IMG/VR virus record: IMGVR_UViG_3300042345_000598
Span: 1 to 30,058 of that record
Length of the DNA stretch: 30,058 nucleotides
Direction: 5' to 3' (one strand)
Origin: a virus
The position numbers and the translations under genes are program-made. The stretch's first letter is position 1; every line of letters begins with the position of its first letter. This document shows, piece after piece, positions 18,273 through 24,580 of the stretch. The notes under the pieces were generated by a model, which saw nothing but the letters and a program-made list of their open reading frames with translations, searched no databases and was not told the DNA's origin.

Positions 18273-20183
18273 TTATGATCTTACAAGATTTCCGTTTTCG
18301 TAGCTTGATGTTACTGTATATGATGTGCCTGATATATCGGCACCCGAAGAAATTTCATCAGAGACAGTATTTAAAGTACTGTTATTAATATCTATCTGCA
18401 AATAAAGATCCTGTAATCCGATGATATCATTAGACTTAGGAATTGCAGATATTTCTATAACTGGATTTTCTCCAGTAATTTTACTAGTTTCTCTGAAATC
18501 AATAGGAGACAAAATAATTTCACCTTTTTGATAATTTATTGTTCCTGCATTTGATGCTACAGTCACGAATTCAGTTTGTGATGTGGGTCTAAAAATAATA
18601 ATTCTACCAGTTCTTAAATTAGAATCAGGTATATCAGTCATATACAAAGTATCTGCTAGACCATTTACCTTAAATCCAGATGATTTAATATTAAATCCAT
18701 TACGGTCTTTTATATGAAACTCATTCCCGAAACATATCTCATAGTCAGCAAATTGATTTATGAGAGGGAACAAATCTCTTCTCATTTTAATTTTTGTAAT
18801 ATTTGATGTAATAGCATTATTACTTTCATCAATTACTTTCAAAAATTTACTATATTTAAATCTAGCACCATATCTATTAAGTTCACTGGAGTCTGCATAC
18901 CTGGTTATATTCTGACTTACAATGCTTCTTACGTTATCTGCAGACGAAGCAAGATTAGTGTTATAGTAAATTGTAGTGTCAAATTCAACATAAAGATATT
19001 TTAGATCTACTATCTCCGGAACAATCCCGGCAACACTATACTTCCTTAAAAGTTTTACTATATTATCCTTTACTTGACTGGATACAAAAGGACCATTAAA
19101 AGGTTTAATGCTAATAAAGACTCTACCATATCTCGGTGGATTAAGATCTTCTCCACCATAGACCGATATTGATTCAGTTTCTGGATATATTTTTGGAATT
19201 ATACTTTCATAATCATTTGCAGTTACTGCTCTATTTTGAGATGCATATATCCTAGGGGCATATTTTTTAATAGATTCTACAGATTCAATTTCTTTACCAC
19301 TTCTCGATATTACGTTTGTTGTAACTAAAGATATTCCATCAGTAACAACTCTGCCATTATTATCAACTAATCTACCAGCAAATCTAAAGTCACTTACACC
19401 ATTTCCAGATTCTCCATTTGTAATTATGTAAGATGCTTCAATGTAATTTAAATTATCTAATTTTTTACCAAATACCCCATCACCAAAAATTAATTCATAT
19501 CTCTGATCTTCAACTTCTTGAATGAAGAATACATTAGAATTAGAAGTTACATTTAGAATACTATCAGAAAAAACAAAATTTCTAATAACAGAACTTGATT
19601 CTGTATTTCTTACTGCTACAGATAATGAAGAAGTATCAATATTAGCATTTTCTAAAGTATATTTTTGATTTGGATTATTAGAATCAACAGTGAAATTTGC
19701 AGTAACGAAAGAACCTTCGTAAATCTCCACATTATCAAAAAGTGCAATATTGTTTACTACAGGAACAGTGACATCATTCTGTATCGAAAACGTATAATTT
19801 ACATCACCAAAAGCAAAGTTTGACGTACAAACAACTCCTCTCTTTAAAGTTAAAGTAATTGGATTTGTACTAAAGGTACTAGTATCTACAAAGAAAGAAA
19901 TATTAGCTCTAGCAGAAGTTCTAGATCTAGGAACATATCCAATATTACGAGCGAGAGAAACAACATTTTCTCTTAGTGTTGCACTATCAATAAAAACCTC
20001 ATTACTAACCATGTTAGCATTATATGAGGAAATATATGTATTATACGCCAAAAGATCTATGATAGTTGAAAGATTGGATCCTTCAAAATCATAATCCGTA
20101 AAGTTCGAATTTGATCTTAAGTATTCCTTTAAAGATACTTTTATCTGATCAAAATCTAAATTTGTAAAGTTTACTAGTGCCAT
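18273..20183 (-). CDS. gp6: Baseplate wedge protein gp6
   Basis: 636 aa, close to T4 gp6 (660 aa). The N-terminus MALVNFTNLDFDQI, the LRSNSNFTDYDFEGSNLS segment and the LLAYNTYISSYNANMV helix are typical of gp6/Baseplate J-type wedge proteins in cyanophages, followed by DSATLRENVVSLARNIGYVP. The middle carries AVTANDYESIIPKIYP, typical of the J-like core domain. In T4, gp6 forms the iris-like ring linking adjacent wedges and joins gp25 and gp7. The ATG abuts the gp25 stop (TAAATG), which suggests coupled translation, and the stop is one base from the next ATG. Confidence 0.92.
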   Translation of the reverse strand: MALVNFTNLDFDQIKVSLKEYLRSNSNFTDYDFEGSNLSTIIDLLAYNTYISSYNANMVSNEVFIDSATLRENVVSLARNIGYVPRSRTSARANISFFVDTSTFSTNPITLTLKRGVVCTSNFAFGDVNYTFSIQNDVTVPVVNNIALFDNVEIYEGSFVTANFTVDSNNPNQKYTLENANIDTSSLSVAVRNTESSSVIRNFVFSDSILNVTSNSNVFFIQEVEDQRYELIFGDGVFGKKLDNLNYIEASYIITNGESGNGVSDFRFAGRLVDNNGRVVTDGISLVTTNVISRSGKEIESVESIKKYAPRIYASQNRAVTANDYESIIPKIYPETESISVYGGEDLNPPRYGRVFISIKPFNGPFVSSQVKDNIVKLLRKYSVAGIVPEIVDLKYLYVEFDTTIYYNTNLASSADNVRSIVSQNITRYADSSELNRYGARFKYSKFLKVIDESNNAITSNITKIKMRRDLFPLINQFADYEICFGNEFHIKDRNGFNIKSSGFKVNGLADTLYMTDIPDSNLRTGRIIIFRPTSQTEFVTVASNAGTINYQKGEIILSPIDFRETSKITGENPVIEISAIPKSNDIIGLQDLYLQIDINNSTLNTVSDEISSGADISGTSYTVTSSYENGNLVRS

Positions 20184-20585
20184 TTATCTTGCTGGTTGTA
20201 ATGCAAATGATAATTGCTGAGGAAGTACATCTATTCCAACAATTTTATACTGTATTGTAGTTGCAAATTCATTCTCATCATAATTTGGGCTTACTGTCAC
20301 CTCCATAATTTGAATTCTAGGTTCATATGTACTAAGAACATATGTGATTTCATCCTTTATGATTGATGCAGTCATTTCATCAATATTTTCAAAAAGAAGT
20401 TTTGATACTCCCGTACCAAAACTAGAATTAAAAAACTTTTCTCCTTGAGAAGAAAGGACAAGATTTTTCACAGATCTTGCAATTGCAGTCTCATTTTTAA
20501 TTCCAATCAAATCCCGATTTAAAGGATTTGATTGGAAAGTCATACTAATATCTTTAAACCCTTTACTTATCCTCTCTAGAGGCAT
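20184..20585 (-). CDS. gp25: Baseplate wedge / sheath initiator gp25
   Basis: 133 aa, the same size as T4 gp25 (132 aa). It carries the conserved segments of the gp25/TssE family: NPLNRDLIGIKNETAI near residues 20-34, FGTGVSKLLFE at about 56-66, and the EPR motif at residues 88-90 (YEPRIQIMEV). In T4, gp25 joins the wedges to the central tube and starts sheath polymerisation; the EPR motif lies in the core bundle with gp6. It is first in the wedge operon with a CTAAATA late-type box 22 bases upstream. No clear Shine-Dalgarno precedes the ATG. Confidence 0.93.
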   Translation of the reverse strand: MPLERISKGFKDISMTFQSNPLNRDLIGIKNETAIARSVKNLVLSSQGEKFFNSSFGTGVSKLLFENIDEMTASIIKDEITYVLSTYEPRIQIMEVTVSPNYDENEFATTIQYKIVGIDVLPQQLSFALQPAR

Positions 20586-20606
20586 ATTTCATATGCAAGT
20601 ATATCT

Positions 20607-20615
20607 TATTTAGAG
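20607..20615 (-). promoter_or_regulatory. T4-type late promoter box CTCTAAATA before gp25
   Basis: The minus strand reads CTCTAAATA, ending 21 bases before the gp25 ATG and overlapping the stop of the 84-aa gene. The same nine bases occur before the 25-aa gene at 23168-23176, so this looks like the phage's own variant of the T4 late box TATAAATA. It would drive the whole gp25-gp6-gp7 block. Confidence 0.6.
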
Positions 20616-20864
20616 TGGTTTTGACTCATAAAGAGGTTCAGTTCCATATTCCCAGTCATCATAATCTTGATCATTACGAATTCTTTCATGAATTTCATTT
20701 TGGTGATAAAAATCATGTTTTTTTGGAGTTAATTCATCATTTGCTATCTCACGAAGCATTTTTTGTTTGTAAATTTGAGTCTCCCATCCATATTCACTTG
20801 ACAAATACTCAGTTCCCCACTCATTTTTCATGAAATTTTGGTCTTTGTCTACTTTCTTGGTCAT
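20610..20864 (-). CDS. Small acidic protein, unknown function (84 aa)
   Basis: The start at 20864 is chosen because AGGAGC lies seven bases upstream. This makes the gene overlap the end of the 239-aa gene by 44 bases. A second possible start (Met12) would reduce the overlap to 11 bases but has no ribosome site. The protein is very polar, with many Glu/Asp/Tyr/Trp residues (NEWGTEYLSSEYGWETQIY near the N-terminus, DDWEYGTEPLYESKPL at the C-terminus), and has no signal or membrane segment. It is the last gene before the gp25 late promoter. I do not recognise a family; the tight link to the wedge operon hints at a late role. Confidence 0.8.
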   Translation of the reverse strand: MTKKVDKDQNFMKNEWGTEYLSSEYGWETQIYKQKMLREIANDELTPKKHDFYHQNEIHERIRNDQDYDDWEYGTEPLYESKPL

Positions 20865-21540
20865 TGTTTGCTCCTGATTCGTTAAAATCAGAACTTTTTA
20901 CGGGGTTGCTATCCCGAATATTTGTAATTTCGTACATAAAATCATCAGATGTCTCTATTTTGCGACGATTTTCGACAGAATATTCGGTTAAATCTATTTC
21001 ATAACCTGGATTTTTGGTAATTCTATTCTTAGTCCATGCATCGTCATACCACAGTATCTTATTATTAGGGTATGCATAGAAATTTCCATTATCCATTTTG
21101 AAAAAATGAGCACATTTATGCTCCGGAGTCTCACTAAAGTTAGTATTCAGTGTAGATTTTGACTCCCATGACCAGTCAAGAGTGAACATGTAAGTTCCTT
21201 CATTCTTTTCTCCACGATAATTGATCAATTCAGCGCGTAAGTTAGCAAGTCTTGAACGAACTTGAACATCAACATAAGGAGAAAAGCAATCCCACCACAT
21301 ACATTCTTCTAATCTAGGTGTTGGCGCATCAGGTTTCCAACAAAATGCATGAATTGGTCTACGAGTCCAGTTCACCCCATTCTCAAGAAACGCCTCAAAG
21401 AGCGGTACGTGCTTCTCTAGGGATGCTACAGAGTGAACGTCACATAAAGTTACCTCACCATGACCTTTTTTATGATTAAAAAGGAATTCATTACGAATGT
21501 AGCAAGTAATTGTCGGAAGATTATGATTTAAGTATGCCAT
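20821..21540 (-). CDS. Conserved-looking hypothetical protein (239 aa)
   Basis: A soluble protein rich in Trp, Cys and His: CYIRNEFLFNHKKGHGE near residue 12, WTRRPIHAFCWKPDAPTPRLEECMWWDCFS near 58-87, EHKCAHFFKMDNGNFYAYPNNK near 145-166. Spaced Cys/His residues could bind a metal, but I see no standard zinc-binding pattern. The C-terminal 40 residues are polar and overlap the start of the 84-aa gene. It lies just before the baseplate operon. The overall look is of a protein shared by T4-type cyanophages, but I cannot name it. A strong terminator ends 11 bases before its ATG and leaves no room for a promoter. No Shine-Dalgarno is visible. Confidence 0.8.
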   Translation of the reverse strand: MAYLNHNLPTITCYIRNEFLFNHKKGHGEVTLCDVHSVASLEKHVPLFEAFLENGVNWTRRPIHAFCWKPDAPTPRLEECMWWDCFSPYVDVQVRSRLANLRAELINYRGEKNEGTYMFTLDWSWESKSTLNTNFSETPEHKCAHFFKMDNGNFYAYPNNKILWYDDAWTKNRITKNPGYEIDLTEYSVENRRKIETSDDFMYEITNIRDSNPVKSSDFNESGANNDQESRQRPKFHEK

Positions 21541-21551
21541 AAAAAAATACT

Positions 21552-21575
21552 AAAAAAGCAGGAATTTCTTCCTGC
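21552..21575 (-). terminator. Rho-independent terminator after the 46-aa basic protein gene
   Basis: The minus strand has GCAGGAA, a four-base loop (GAAA), TTCCTGC and then six T: a perfect 7-bp stem with a U-tract. It lies ten bases after the stop of the basic protein gene and 11 bases before the ATG of the 239-aa gene, so it should end most transcripts from the glycosyltransferase unit. Confidence 0.85.
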
Positions 21576-21585
21576 CCTATCTATA

Positions 21586-21726
21586 TTATTTTCCTTGACC
21601 GCGATACTTCTTTTTACGTCCATTGCGAGACGTTGCTGATAGTAAAGTACGAGCAGAACGTCCTTGACGAGTTTTCTTTGGCGCTCCAGCTTCAAATAAA
21701 GTCTTATTGCCTCCACCTTTAGACAT
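21586..21726 (-). CDS. Small basic protein, Gly/Lys/Arg-rich (46 aa)
   Basis: Begins MSKGGGNKTLFEAGAPKK and ends with a very basic tail RNGRKKKYRGQGK; there are about 14 Lys/Arg against one acidic residue. The composition suggests binding to nucleic acid or to an acidic surface. Similar short MSKGGGNK... proteins with a KKYRGQGK tail are familiar to me from T4-type cyanophages, without a known function. GGAGG sits ten bases upstream of the ATG, and the start overlaps the end of the preceding 52-aa gene by eight bases, so translation is probably coupled. Confidence 0.85.
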   Translation of the reverse strand: MSKGGGNKTLFEAGAPKKTRQGRSARTLLSATSRNGRKKKYRGQGK

Positions 21727-21877
21727 TTGAAATTTCCTCCAGTTCAATTAAATTAGGATCAATGTCATCTCCCGAGACATAACGTTCTGAGAGACCTTGT
21801 AGAACCTCACTACAAGCGTCTAGAGTGAGGTTCTGATAGATTCTACGACCTTTATATAAGATATCGTAGTATTTCAT
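21719..21877 (-). CDS. Small protein, unknown function (52 aa)
   Basis: Begins MKYYDILYKGRRIYQNLT and ends DPNLIELEEISNV. Its ATG shares one base with the stop of the glycosyltransferase gene (TAATG) and its stop lies inside the start of the 46-aa basic gene, so the three look translationally coupled. It seems to have a two-strand start (YDILYKGRRIYQNL) followed by a helix (LDACSEVLQGLSERYVSG). Short proteins of this layout are common in T4-type cyanophages; function unknown. Confidence 0.8.
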   Translation of the reverse strand: MKYYDILYKGRRIYQNLTLDACSEVLQGLSERYVSGDDIDPNLIELEEISNV

Positions 21878-22644
21878 TAGATTACACGAGTTTTTTCATG
21901 ACCAACTCTAATACGAGGGTCGCACCAGATCTTAAATCCTTTCTCAATTGCATCAAGACAGAATGAAACATCTTCACCACACATATCCTGAACTGCACCA
22001 GATTCAAAGACTTGCATCTTAGGAGCAAACCAAGGGTATTCAAGATTCTCGAAGACACCATTTTTAATCAGTACCCATCCAAAACCAGTGTAGTCAACTG
22101 TGAAAGGCTTTCTGCGCTTTGAAATAGAATCAACGGTTTCATGATTCATCACTCCACCATTCTTACGGAAGTCATCTTCTTCCAACCAGTGTGCTACTGA
22201 GGTCGTGTGACCATCTTCTGTGGCATACCAACCAGCAACAACCTCTTTATCCTCTCCTTCTTCATTCAGAGCAAGATCACAGAGTTGCCAGAACTTTTCT
22301 GTGGTGAAGACAATATCCGAGTCAATCCAAAGTTGATAATCATATTGCAGTTTACCATCCCAGGGAATTTGCTTCGGTCCCCTTAGAACATTTGCACCTA
22401 ATACTTTACAACGTGCAAAGTTTACCATTGATGAGTAATCCTGAGAAATCTGAATACTCATTCCATTTTGTACCATATCAAAGCAAAGTTGTACGAATGC
22501 TTTGAGAAAAATAAAAGAACATCCACGTCCTGGTAGACAGAAGACAATACTCTTACCTCTCATTCGTTCTTTGATAGCATCATAATCCCAATCAGCTTCT
22601 GATGCCTTAGGGGATGCTGCTTTTACTGTAAATCCTTTTGCCAT
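21877..22644 (-). CDS. Glycosyltransferase-like protein (255 aa)
   Basis: After a short polar N-terminus, IVFCLPGRGCSFIFLKAF (about residues 33-50) looks like the first strand of a GT-A fold. WIDSDIVF near residue 107 supplies a DxD-type metal/nucleotide-sugar motif, and CGEDVSFCLDAIEKGFKIWCDP near residues 221-242 resembles the acceptor-side ED motif of family-2-like glycosyltransferases. It probably transfers a sugar, possibly onto phage DNA, a virion protein or a host surface molecule; the substrate cannot be told. It heads a three-gene unit with the 52-aa and 46-aa genes, driven by a good sigma70-type promoter just upstream. No signal peptide or membrane segment is seen. Confidence 0.75.
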   Translation of the reverse strand: MAKGFTVKAASPKASEADWDYDAIKERMRGKSIVFCLPGRGCSFIFLKAFVQLCFDMVQNGMSIQISQDYSSMVNFARCKVLGANVLRGPKQIPWDGKLQYDYQLWIDSDIVFTTEKFWQLCDLALNEEGEDKEVVAGWYATEDGHTTSVAHWLEEDDFRKNGGVMNHETVDSISKRRKPFTVDYTGFGWVLIKNGVFENLEYPWFAPKMQVFESGAVQDMCGEDVSFCLDAIEKGFKIWCDPRIRVGHEKTRVI

Positions 22645-22667
22645 AAGTGAAAATAACCTTCAGATCA

Positions 22668-22696
22668 ATTTTATCAGTCTATATATGCCTTGTCAA
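22668..22696 (-). promoter_or_regulatory. Sigma70-type promoter of the glycosyltransferase unit
   Basis: The minus strand has TTGACA, a 17-base spacer, then TAAAAT, with TG one base before the -10 (extended -10). It lies between the 64-aa gene and the glycosyltransferase ATG, 24 bases before that ATG. Host-type promoters of this kind are used for early genes in T4-type cyanophages. Confidence 0.75.
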
Positions 22697-22698
22697 TA

Positions 22699-22893
22699 TC
22701 AATGAGATGAGTTCAGAACTACCTCTTTGTTTGTTGCTAATTCCTCATAAGATAAATCTTCTTTTGAAAGTTTTACATCAATTAACTCAACCATACGATG
22801 CAACATCTCCCAGGTTTCAGCGAATTTTTCCTCTGATAAACTGTGATAGATGCATTTGCCGTTTGCGTATATGTGATAAACCTTTTCAGTCAT
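22699..22893 (-). CDS. Small conserved-looking protein (64 aa)
   Basis: Begins MTEKVYHIYANGKCIYHSLSEEKF and ends LATNKEVVLNSSH. The start suggests a beta-hairpin (VYHIYANGKCIYH) followed by helices (FAETWEMLHRMVELI). I recognise this type of short VYHIYAxGxCIYHSLSE protein from cyanophage genomes but no function is known to me. The ATG follows an A/T-rich palindrome (TTCCGGAA flanked by A and T runs). Its stop is three bases from the -35 box of the glycosyltransferase promoter. Confidence 0.85.
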   Translation of the reverse strand: MTEKVYHIYANGKCIYHSLSEEKFAETWEMLHRMVELIDVKLSKEDLSYEELATNKEVVLNSSH

Positions 22894-22925
22894 AAAAAAT
22901 TTTCCGGAATTTTTTTCAGTAACTC

Positions 22926-23072
22926 TTATTTTGTTACCGCATTATATATCAGAACAATTAAAAATCCAAGGGGAACTCCGATTATCGTAAAACACTGCCG
23001 TGGGTATCGTATCAACCACCCCGCAAAGACAACCTTCCAGAAGTTCCAATAAGGTCTACTTCTTCTTACCAC
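22926..23072 (-). CDS. Small membrane protein, GTG start (48 aa)
   Basis: The frame starts at a GTG (23072-23070) inside the 3' end of the 25-aa gene, 17 bases before that gene's stop, and reads MVRRSRPYWNFWKVVFAGWLI.... Residues 28-44 (CFTIIGVPLGFLIVLIY) form one hydrophobic segment, preceded by a basic N-terminal half, so the N-terminus probably stays inside. No ATG is available in the frame; AAAGAAAG before the GTG is only a weak ribosome site. Overlap with the upstream gene suggests coupled translation. A small inner-membrane protein could act in lysis timing or host takeover, but nothing shows this directly. Confidence 0.65.
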   Translation of the reverse strand: MVRRSRPYWNFWKVVFAGWLIRYPRQCFTIIGVPLGFLIVLIYNAVTK

Positions 23073-23133
23073 CTTTCTTTACTGTGCGTTTGTCTGGGCG
23101 GGAATATCCACCCTTATGAATCCATTTTGCCAT
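23056..23133 (-). CDS. Very small basic protein (25 aa)
   Basis: MAKWIHKGGYSRPDKRTVKKGGKKK: eleven basic residues out of 25 (counting His), with no hydrophobic core. CCGGAG lies ten bases before the ATG, and a CTCTAAATA late-type box lies 34 bases upstream, which supports a real late-expressed gene despite the size. Its 3' end overlaps the GTG-started membrane protein. Function unknown; nucleic-acid or membrane-surface binding would fit the charge. Confidence 0.6.
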   Translation of the reverse strand: MAKWIHKGGYSRPDKRTVKKGGKKK

Positions 23134-23167
23134 CTTTTAATACTCCGGAAAAATTTTATGGGTCTGA

Positions 23168-23176
23168 TATTTAGAG
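23168..23176 (-). promoter_or_regulatory. Late-type promoter box CTCTAAATA
   Basis: The minus strand reads CTCTAAATA, identical to the box in front of gp25, 34 bases before the ATG of the 25-aa gene. Together with the sigma70-type promoter at 23306-23334 it would give this small operon both early and late transcription. Confidence 0.5.
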
Positions 23177-23225
23177 GTCGAATTGTCACCTCTGTAGGTT
23201 AGGGTAGTTTGCCTTTTTTGGAACG

Positions 23226-23253
23226 GGGGGCGCCTTAAACGCGCTACGCCCCC
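23226..23253 (-). other. GC-rich stem-loop in the leader of the 25-aa gene
   Basis: GGGGGCG and CGCCCCC form a perfect 7-bp stem around a 14-base loop that contains GCGCG. It lies between the sigma70-type promoter (23306-23334) and the 25-aa gene. No T-run follows on the minus strand, so it is not a standard terminator there. The hexamer GTAGCG occurs twice around the stem. Confidence 0.55.
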
Positions 23254-23305
23254 GCTACGCTATAAGAAACCACGGGCAATCACTGCCGTTTCACTGATAT
23301 CACCA

Positions 23306-23334
23306 AGTCTAACATAAGTGCCCCCCAGTGTCAA
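23306..23334 (-). promoter_or_regulatory. Sigma70-type promoter with overlapping inverted repeat
   Basis: The minus strand has TTGACA (23334-23329), a 17-base spacer and TAGACT (23311-23306) with TG one base before the -10. A 7-bp perfect inverted repeat GTGCCCC/GGGGCAC (23318-23345) surrounds the -35 box. The inverted repeat could be an operator, or a stem-loop closing the upstream 46-aa gene. The promoter would drive the 25-aa and 48-aa genes through a leader of about 165 bases. Confidence 0.6.
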
Positions 23335-23355
23335 CCAAGGGGCACCCAGTTAGTA

Positions 23356-23496
23356 TCAGAAATCAATCACATTCAGTGTCCCTTCATTATCACCTTCCTC
23401 TGCAATCGCATCAGTGACGAGTGTATCCAGAATCGAAAGAATCTCAGTGCCGTTGTTACCTTGAGCCAGCAGAGAAAGCATTGCGGTCTTAGACAT
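23356..23496 (-). CDS. Small conserved-looking protein (46 aa)
   Basis: MSKTAMLSLLAQGNNGTEIL then SILDTLVTDAIAEEGDNEGTLNVIDF. This MSKxAMLSLLAxGNNGxEILxILD start is familiar from cyanophage genomes. A helical N-terminal half is followed by an acidic tail ending in IDF. The ATG is preceded by an A/C-rich leader (repeated CACTCAC) with no Shine-Dalgarno. The stop is followed within ten bases by the inverted repeat and promoter of the next unit. Function unknown. Confidence 0.85.
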   Translation of the reverse strand: MSKTAMLSLLAQGNNGTEILSILDTLVTDAIAEEGDNEGTLNVIDF

Positions 23497-23573
23497 TTGT
23501 GTTGTTCGTTGTTAGTGAGTGTGTGAACGGTGAGTGTCTTTATAGAGGCGCATCTTATTCCTCTTTGTGTACC

Positions 23574-23819
23574 TTACTGTACGCCTTCGAAGATGTACTT
23601 ATCCATCATTTTTTCGGTTTGACTGAGTGGGCAAAGATTGACGAATTGAGTAACAGCAAGCGTCACATTCAGTTGATTATCTTCCTCATCGATGTCGTCA
23701 CATTCTTTACTCACAAACTCCTGATAATACTTCGAGCGCATACCGATCCGCACAAGATCACGGAGCATAGTCATCTCTTCATCGTTGAGTTTGAGGGTAT
23801 ACTTAGTGGAGGTTTTCAT
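23574..23819 (-). CDS. Small acidic protein, unknown function (81 aa)
   Basis: MKTSTKYTLKLNDEEMTMLR at the start, ECDDIDEEDNQLNVTLAV in the middle, ending MMDKYIFEGVQ. The predicted pattern is a strand, a helix (EEMTMLRDLVRIGMRS), an acidic loop and a C-terminal helix. The leader upstream of the ATG is rich in CACTCAC and lacks a Shine-Dalgarno, as for its neighbours. I do not recognise a family; acidic early proteins of this size in phages often bind host proteins, which is only a possibility here. Confidence 0.75.
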   Translation of the reverse strand: MKTSTKYTLKLNDEEMTMLRDLVRIGMRSKYYQEFVSKECDDIDEEDNQLNVTLAVTQFVNLCPLSQTEKMMDKYIFEGVQ

Positions 23820-23871
23820 GACGAGAGTGTTGATTAGTGGTGAATGAGTGAGTGTGACTTAAGGACTACAA

Positions 23872-24072
23872 TCAGAAGGCAAGGAGTGCACTATCAATCT
23901 GCTCCTCAGTGATAAGACCTTGGCGATAATCCGCGTGCAGAGTATTCATCAGGTCTTTGAACTCAGTATAACGCTTGGGAGCAAAGTGGTACAGGAAGAA
24001 GATTTTGCGGGGCATCGGATTCTTCATCGTGTAACCAAAAGTGCGGACCTGATTGATGACGTTTTTGAACAT
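23872..24072 (-). CDS. Small basic protein, unknown function (66 aa)
   Basis: Begins MFKNVINQVRTFGYTMKNPM, then RKIFFLYHFAPKRYTEFKDLMN, ending EEQIDSALLAF. The frame can be extended upstream to 24135 through intergenic repeat copy 1, but the ATG at 24072 is preferred because the extension is only repeat plus A/C-rich leader. In this copy the repeat's own ATG is followed at once by TAA, so it cannot start the gene. The middle (IFFLYHF) is hydrophobic but too short for a membrane span. Function unknown. Confidence 0.7.
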   Translation of the reverse strand: MFKNVINQVRTFGYTMKNPMPRKIFFLYHFAPKRYTEFKDLMNTLHADYRQGLITEEQIDSALLAF

Positions 24073-24110
24073 GAGTAAGAGTGAGTTAGGAGTGAACTGG
24101 GTGCTTACAT

Positions 24111-24137
24111 TACTAGGACACTTTACGTGGCCCACTA
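24111..24137 (-). repeat. Intergenic GGGCC element, copy 1 (subtype B)
   Basis: Minus strand starts TAGTGGGCC, ends GTCCTAGTA, with AAAGTG in the middle. It lies directly after the stop of the 89-aa gene. It differs from the other copies by a CACG core instead of CCC and by a two-base deletion at the 3' end, so its ATG is followed by TAA. Confidence 0.85.
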
Positions 24138-24141
24138 ATCA

Positions 24142-24411
24142 TCAGAAATCGAACACTTCGCTATTCAGTTCGATCACATTCACAGCGGGGTCATTGAACC
24201 TTACACCATCAGGAGTTTGCAACATGAACTCACTGATATATGCAACGAAGTCCTGATAGGAACCTGTCTCACGGGCGATATCATATAGACCCTCATCATT
24301 GTTGATCCAGAGTGCAACATTGAAAGTCTGGAAGTTAGTCCAACCGTTATAGGTGGTGTCCTGTACTTTTGCTTGGAGAGTGTTAGTCATTGGTGTGAGT
24401 GTGGTGGTCAT
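24142..24411 (-). CDS. Small conserved-looking protein (89 aa)
   Basis: MTTTLTPMTNTLQAKVQDTT then YNGWTNFQTFNVALWINNDEGLYDIA (about residues 28-53). The NGWTNFxTFNVALWINNDE segment is very characteristic and familiar from small phage proteins of unknown function. The ATG at 24411 is placed directly after intergenic element copy 2; Met8 (24390) is an alternative because it follows an A/C-rich stretch like other leaders here. The C-terminus is acidic (VNVIELNSEVFDF). Transcription probably comes from the consensus promoter at 24522-24550. Confidence 0.85.
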   Translation of the reverse strand: MTTTLTPMTNTLQAKVQDTTYNGWTNFQTFNVALWINNDEGLYDIARETGSYQDFVAYISEFMLQTPDGVRFNDPAVNVIELNSEVFDF

Positions 24412-24440
24412 ACTACCGGTACACTTTACGGGGCCCAATT
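24411..24440 (-). repeat. Intergenic GGGCCC element, copy 2 (subtype A)
   Basis: Minus strand starts AATTGGGCCCC and ends ACCGGTAGTA, with GTAAAGTG between. Compared with other subtype-A copies, both arms are changed (CT to TT on the left, CCAG to CCGG on the right), which keeps the arms pairable through G-U pairs. The last A begins the ATG of the 89-aa gene. Confidence 0.9.
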
Positions 24441-24521
24441 CAATCACTCACTACGTTCGTGATTACCTTCGGTAGGCTCATTGTATAAGCTCTTAATGCA
24501 CTTATCAATCTCCACAAAGAT

Positions 24522-24550
24522 ATTATACAAGGATCTGTAAGGTATGTCAA
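24522..24550 (-). promoter_or_regulatory. Full-consensus sigma70 promoter
   Basis: The minus strand has TTGACA, exactly 17 bases, then TATAAT, both hexamers perfect. It lies six bases after a terminator, giving a stem-loop-plus-early-promoter pair. It should drive the 89-aa, 66-aa, 81-aa and 46-aa genes strongly from the start of infection using host RNA polymerase. Confidence 0.9.
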
Positions 24551-24556
24551 GCCATT

Positions 24557-24580
24557 AAAAAAGACCCCTTATAGGAGTCT
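24557..24580 (-). terminator. Rho-independent terminator after the 57-aa gene
   Basis: Minus strand AGACTCC, loop TATAA, GGGGTCT and then a run of T: a 7-bp stem with one G-U pair and a six-base U-tract. It closes the unit of the 57-aa gene, 29 bases after its stop. Confidence 0.8.

Noticed and set aside
21528-21716. 62-codon minus-strand frame ending in LWHT
   Set aside because: It runs through the terminator and overlaps the better-supported 46-aa basic gene in another frame; no ribosome site.
22843-23052. 69-codon plus-strand frame
   Set aside because: Opposite the 48-aa membrane protein and 64-aa genes; no promoter or ribosome site on that strand.
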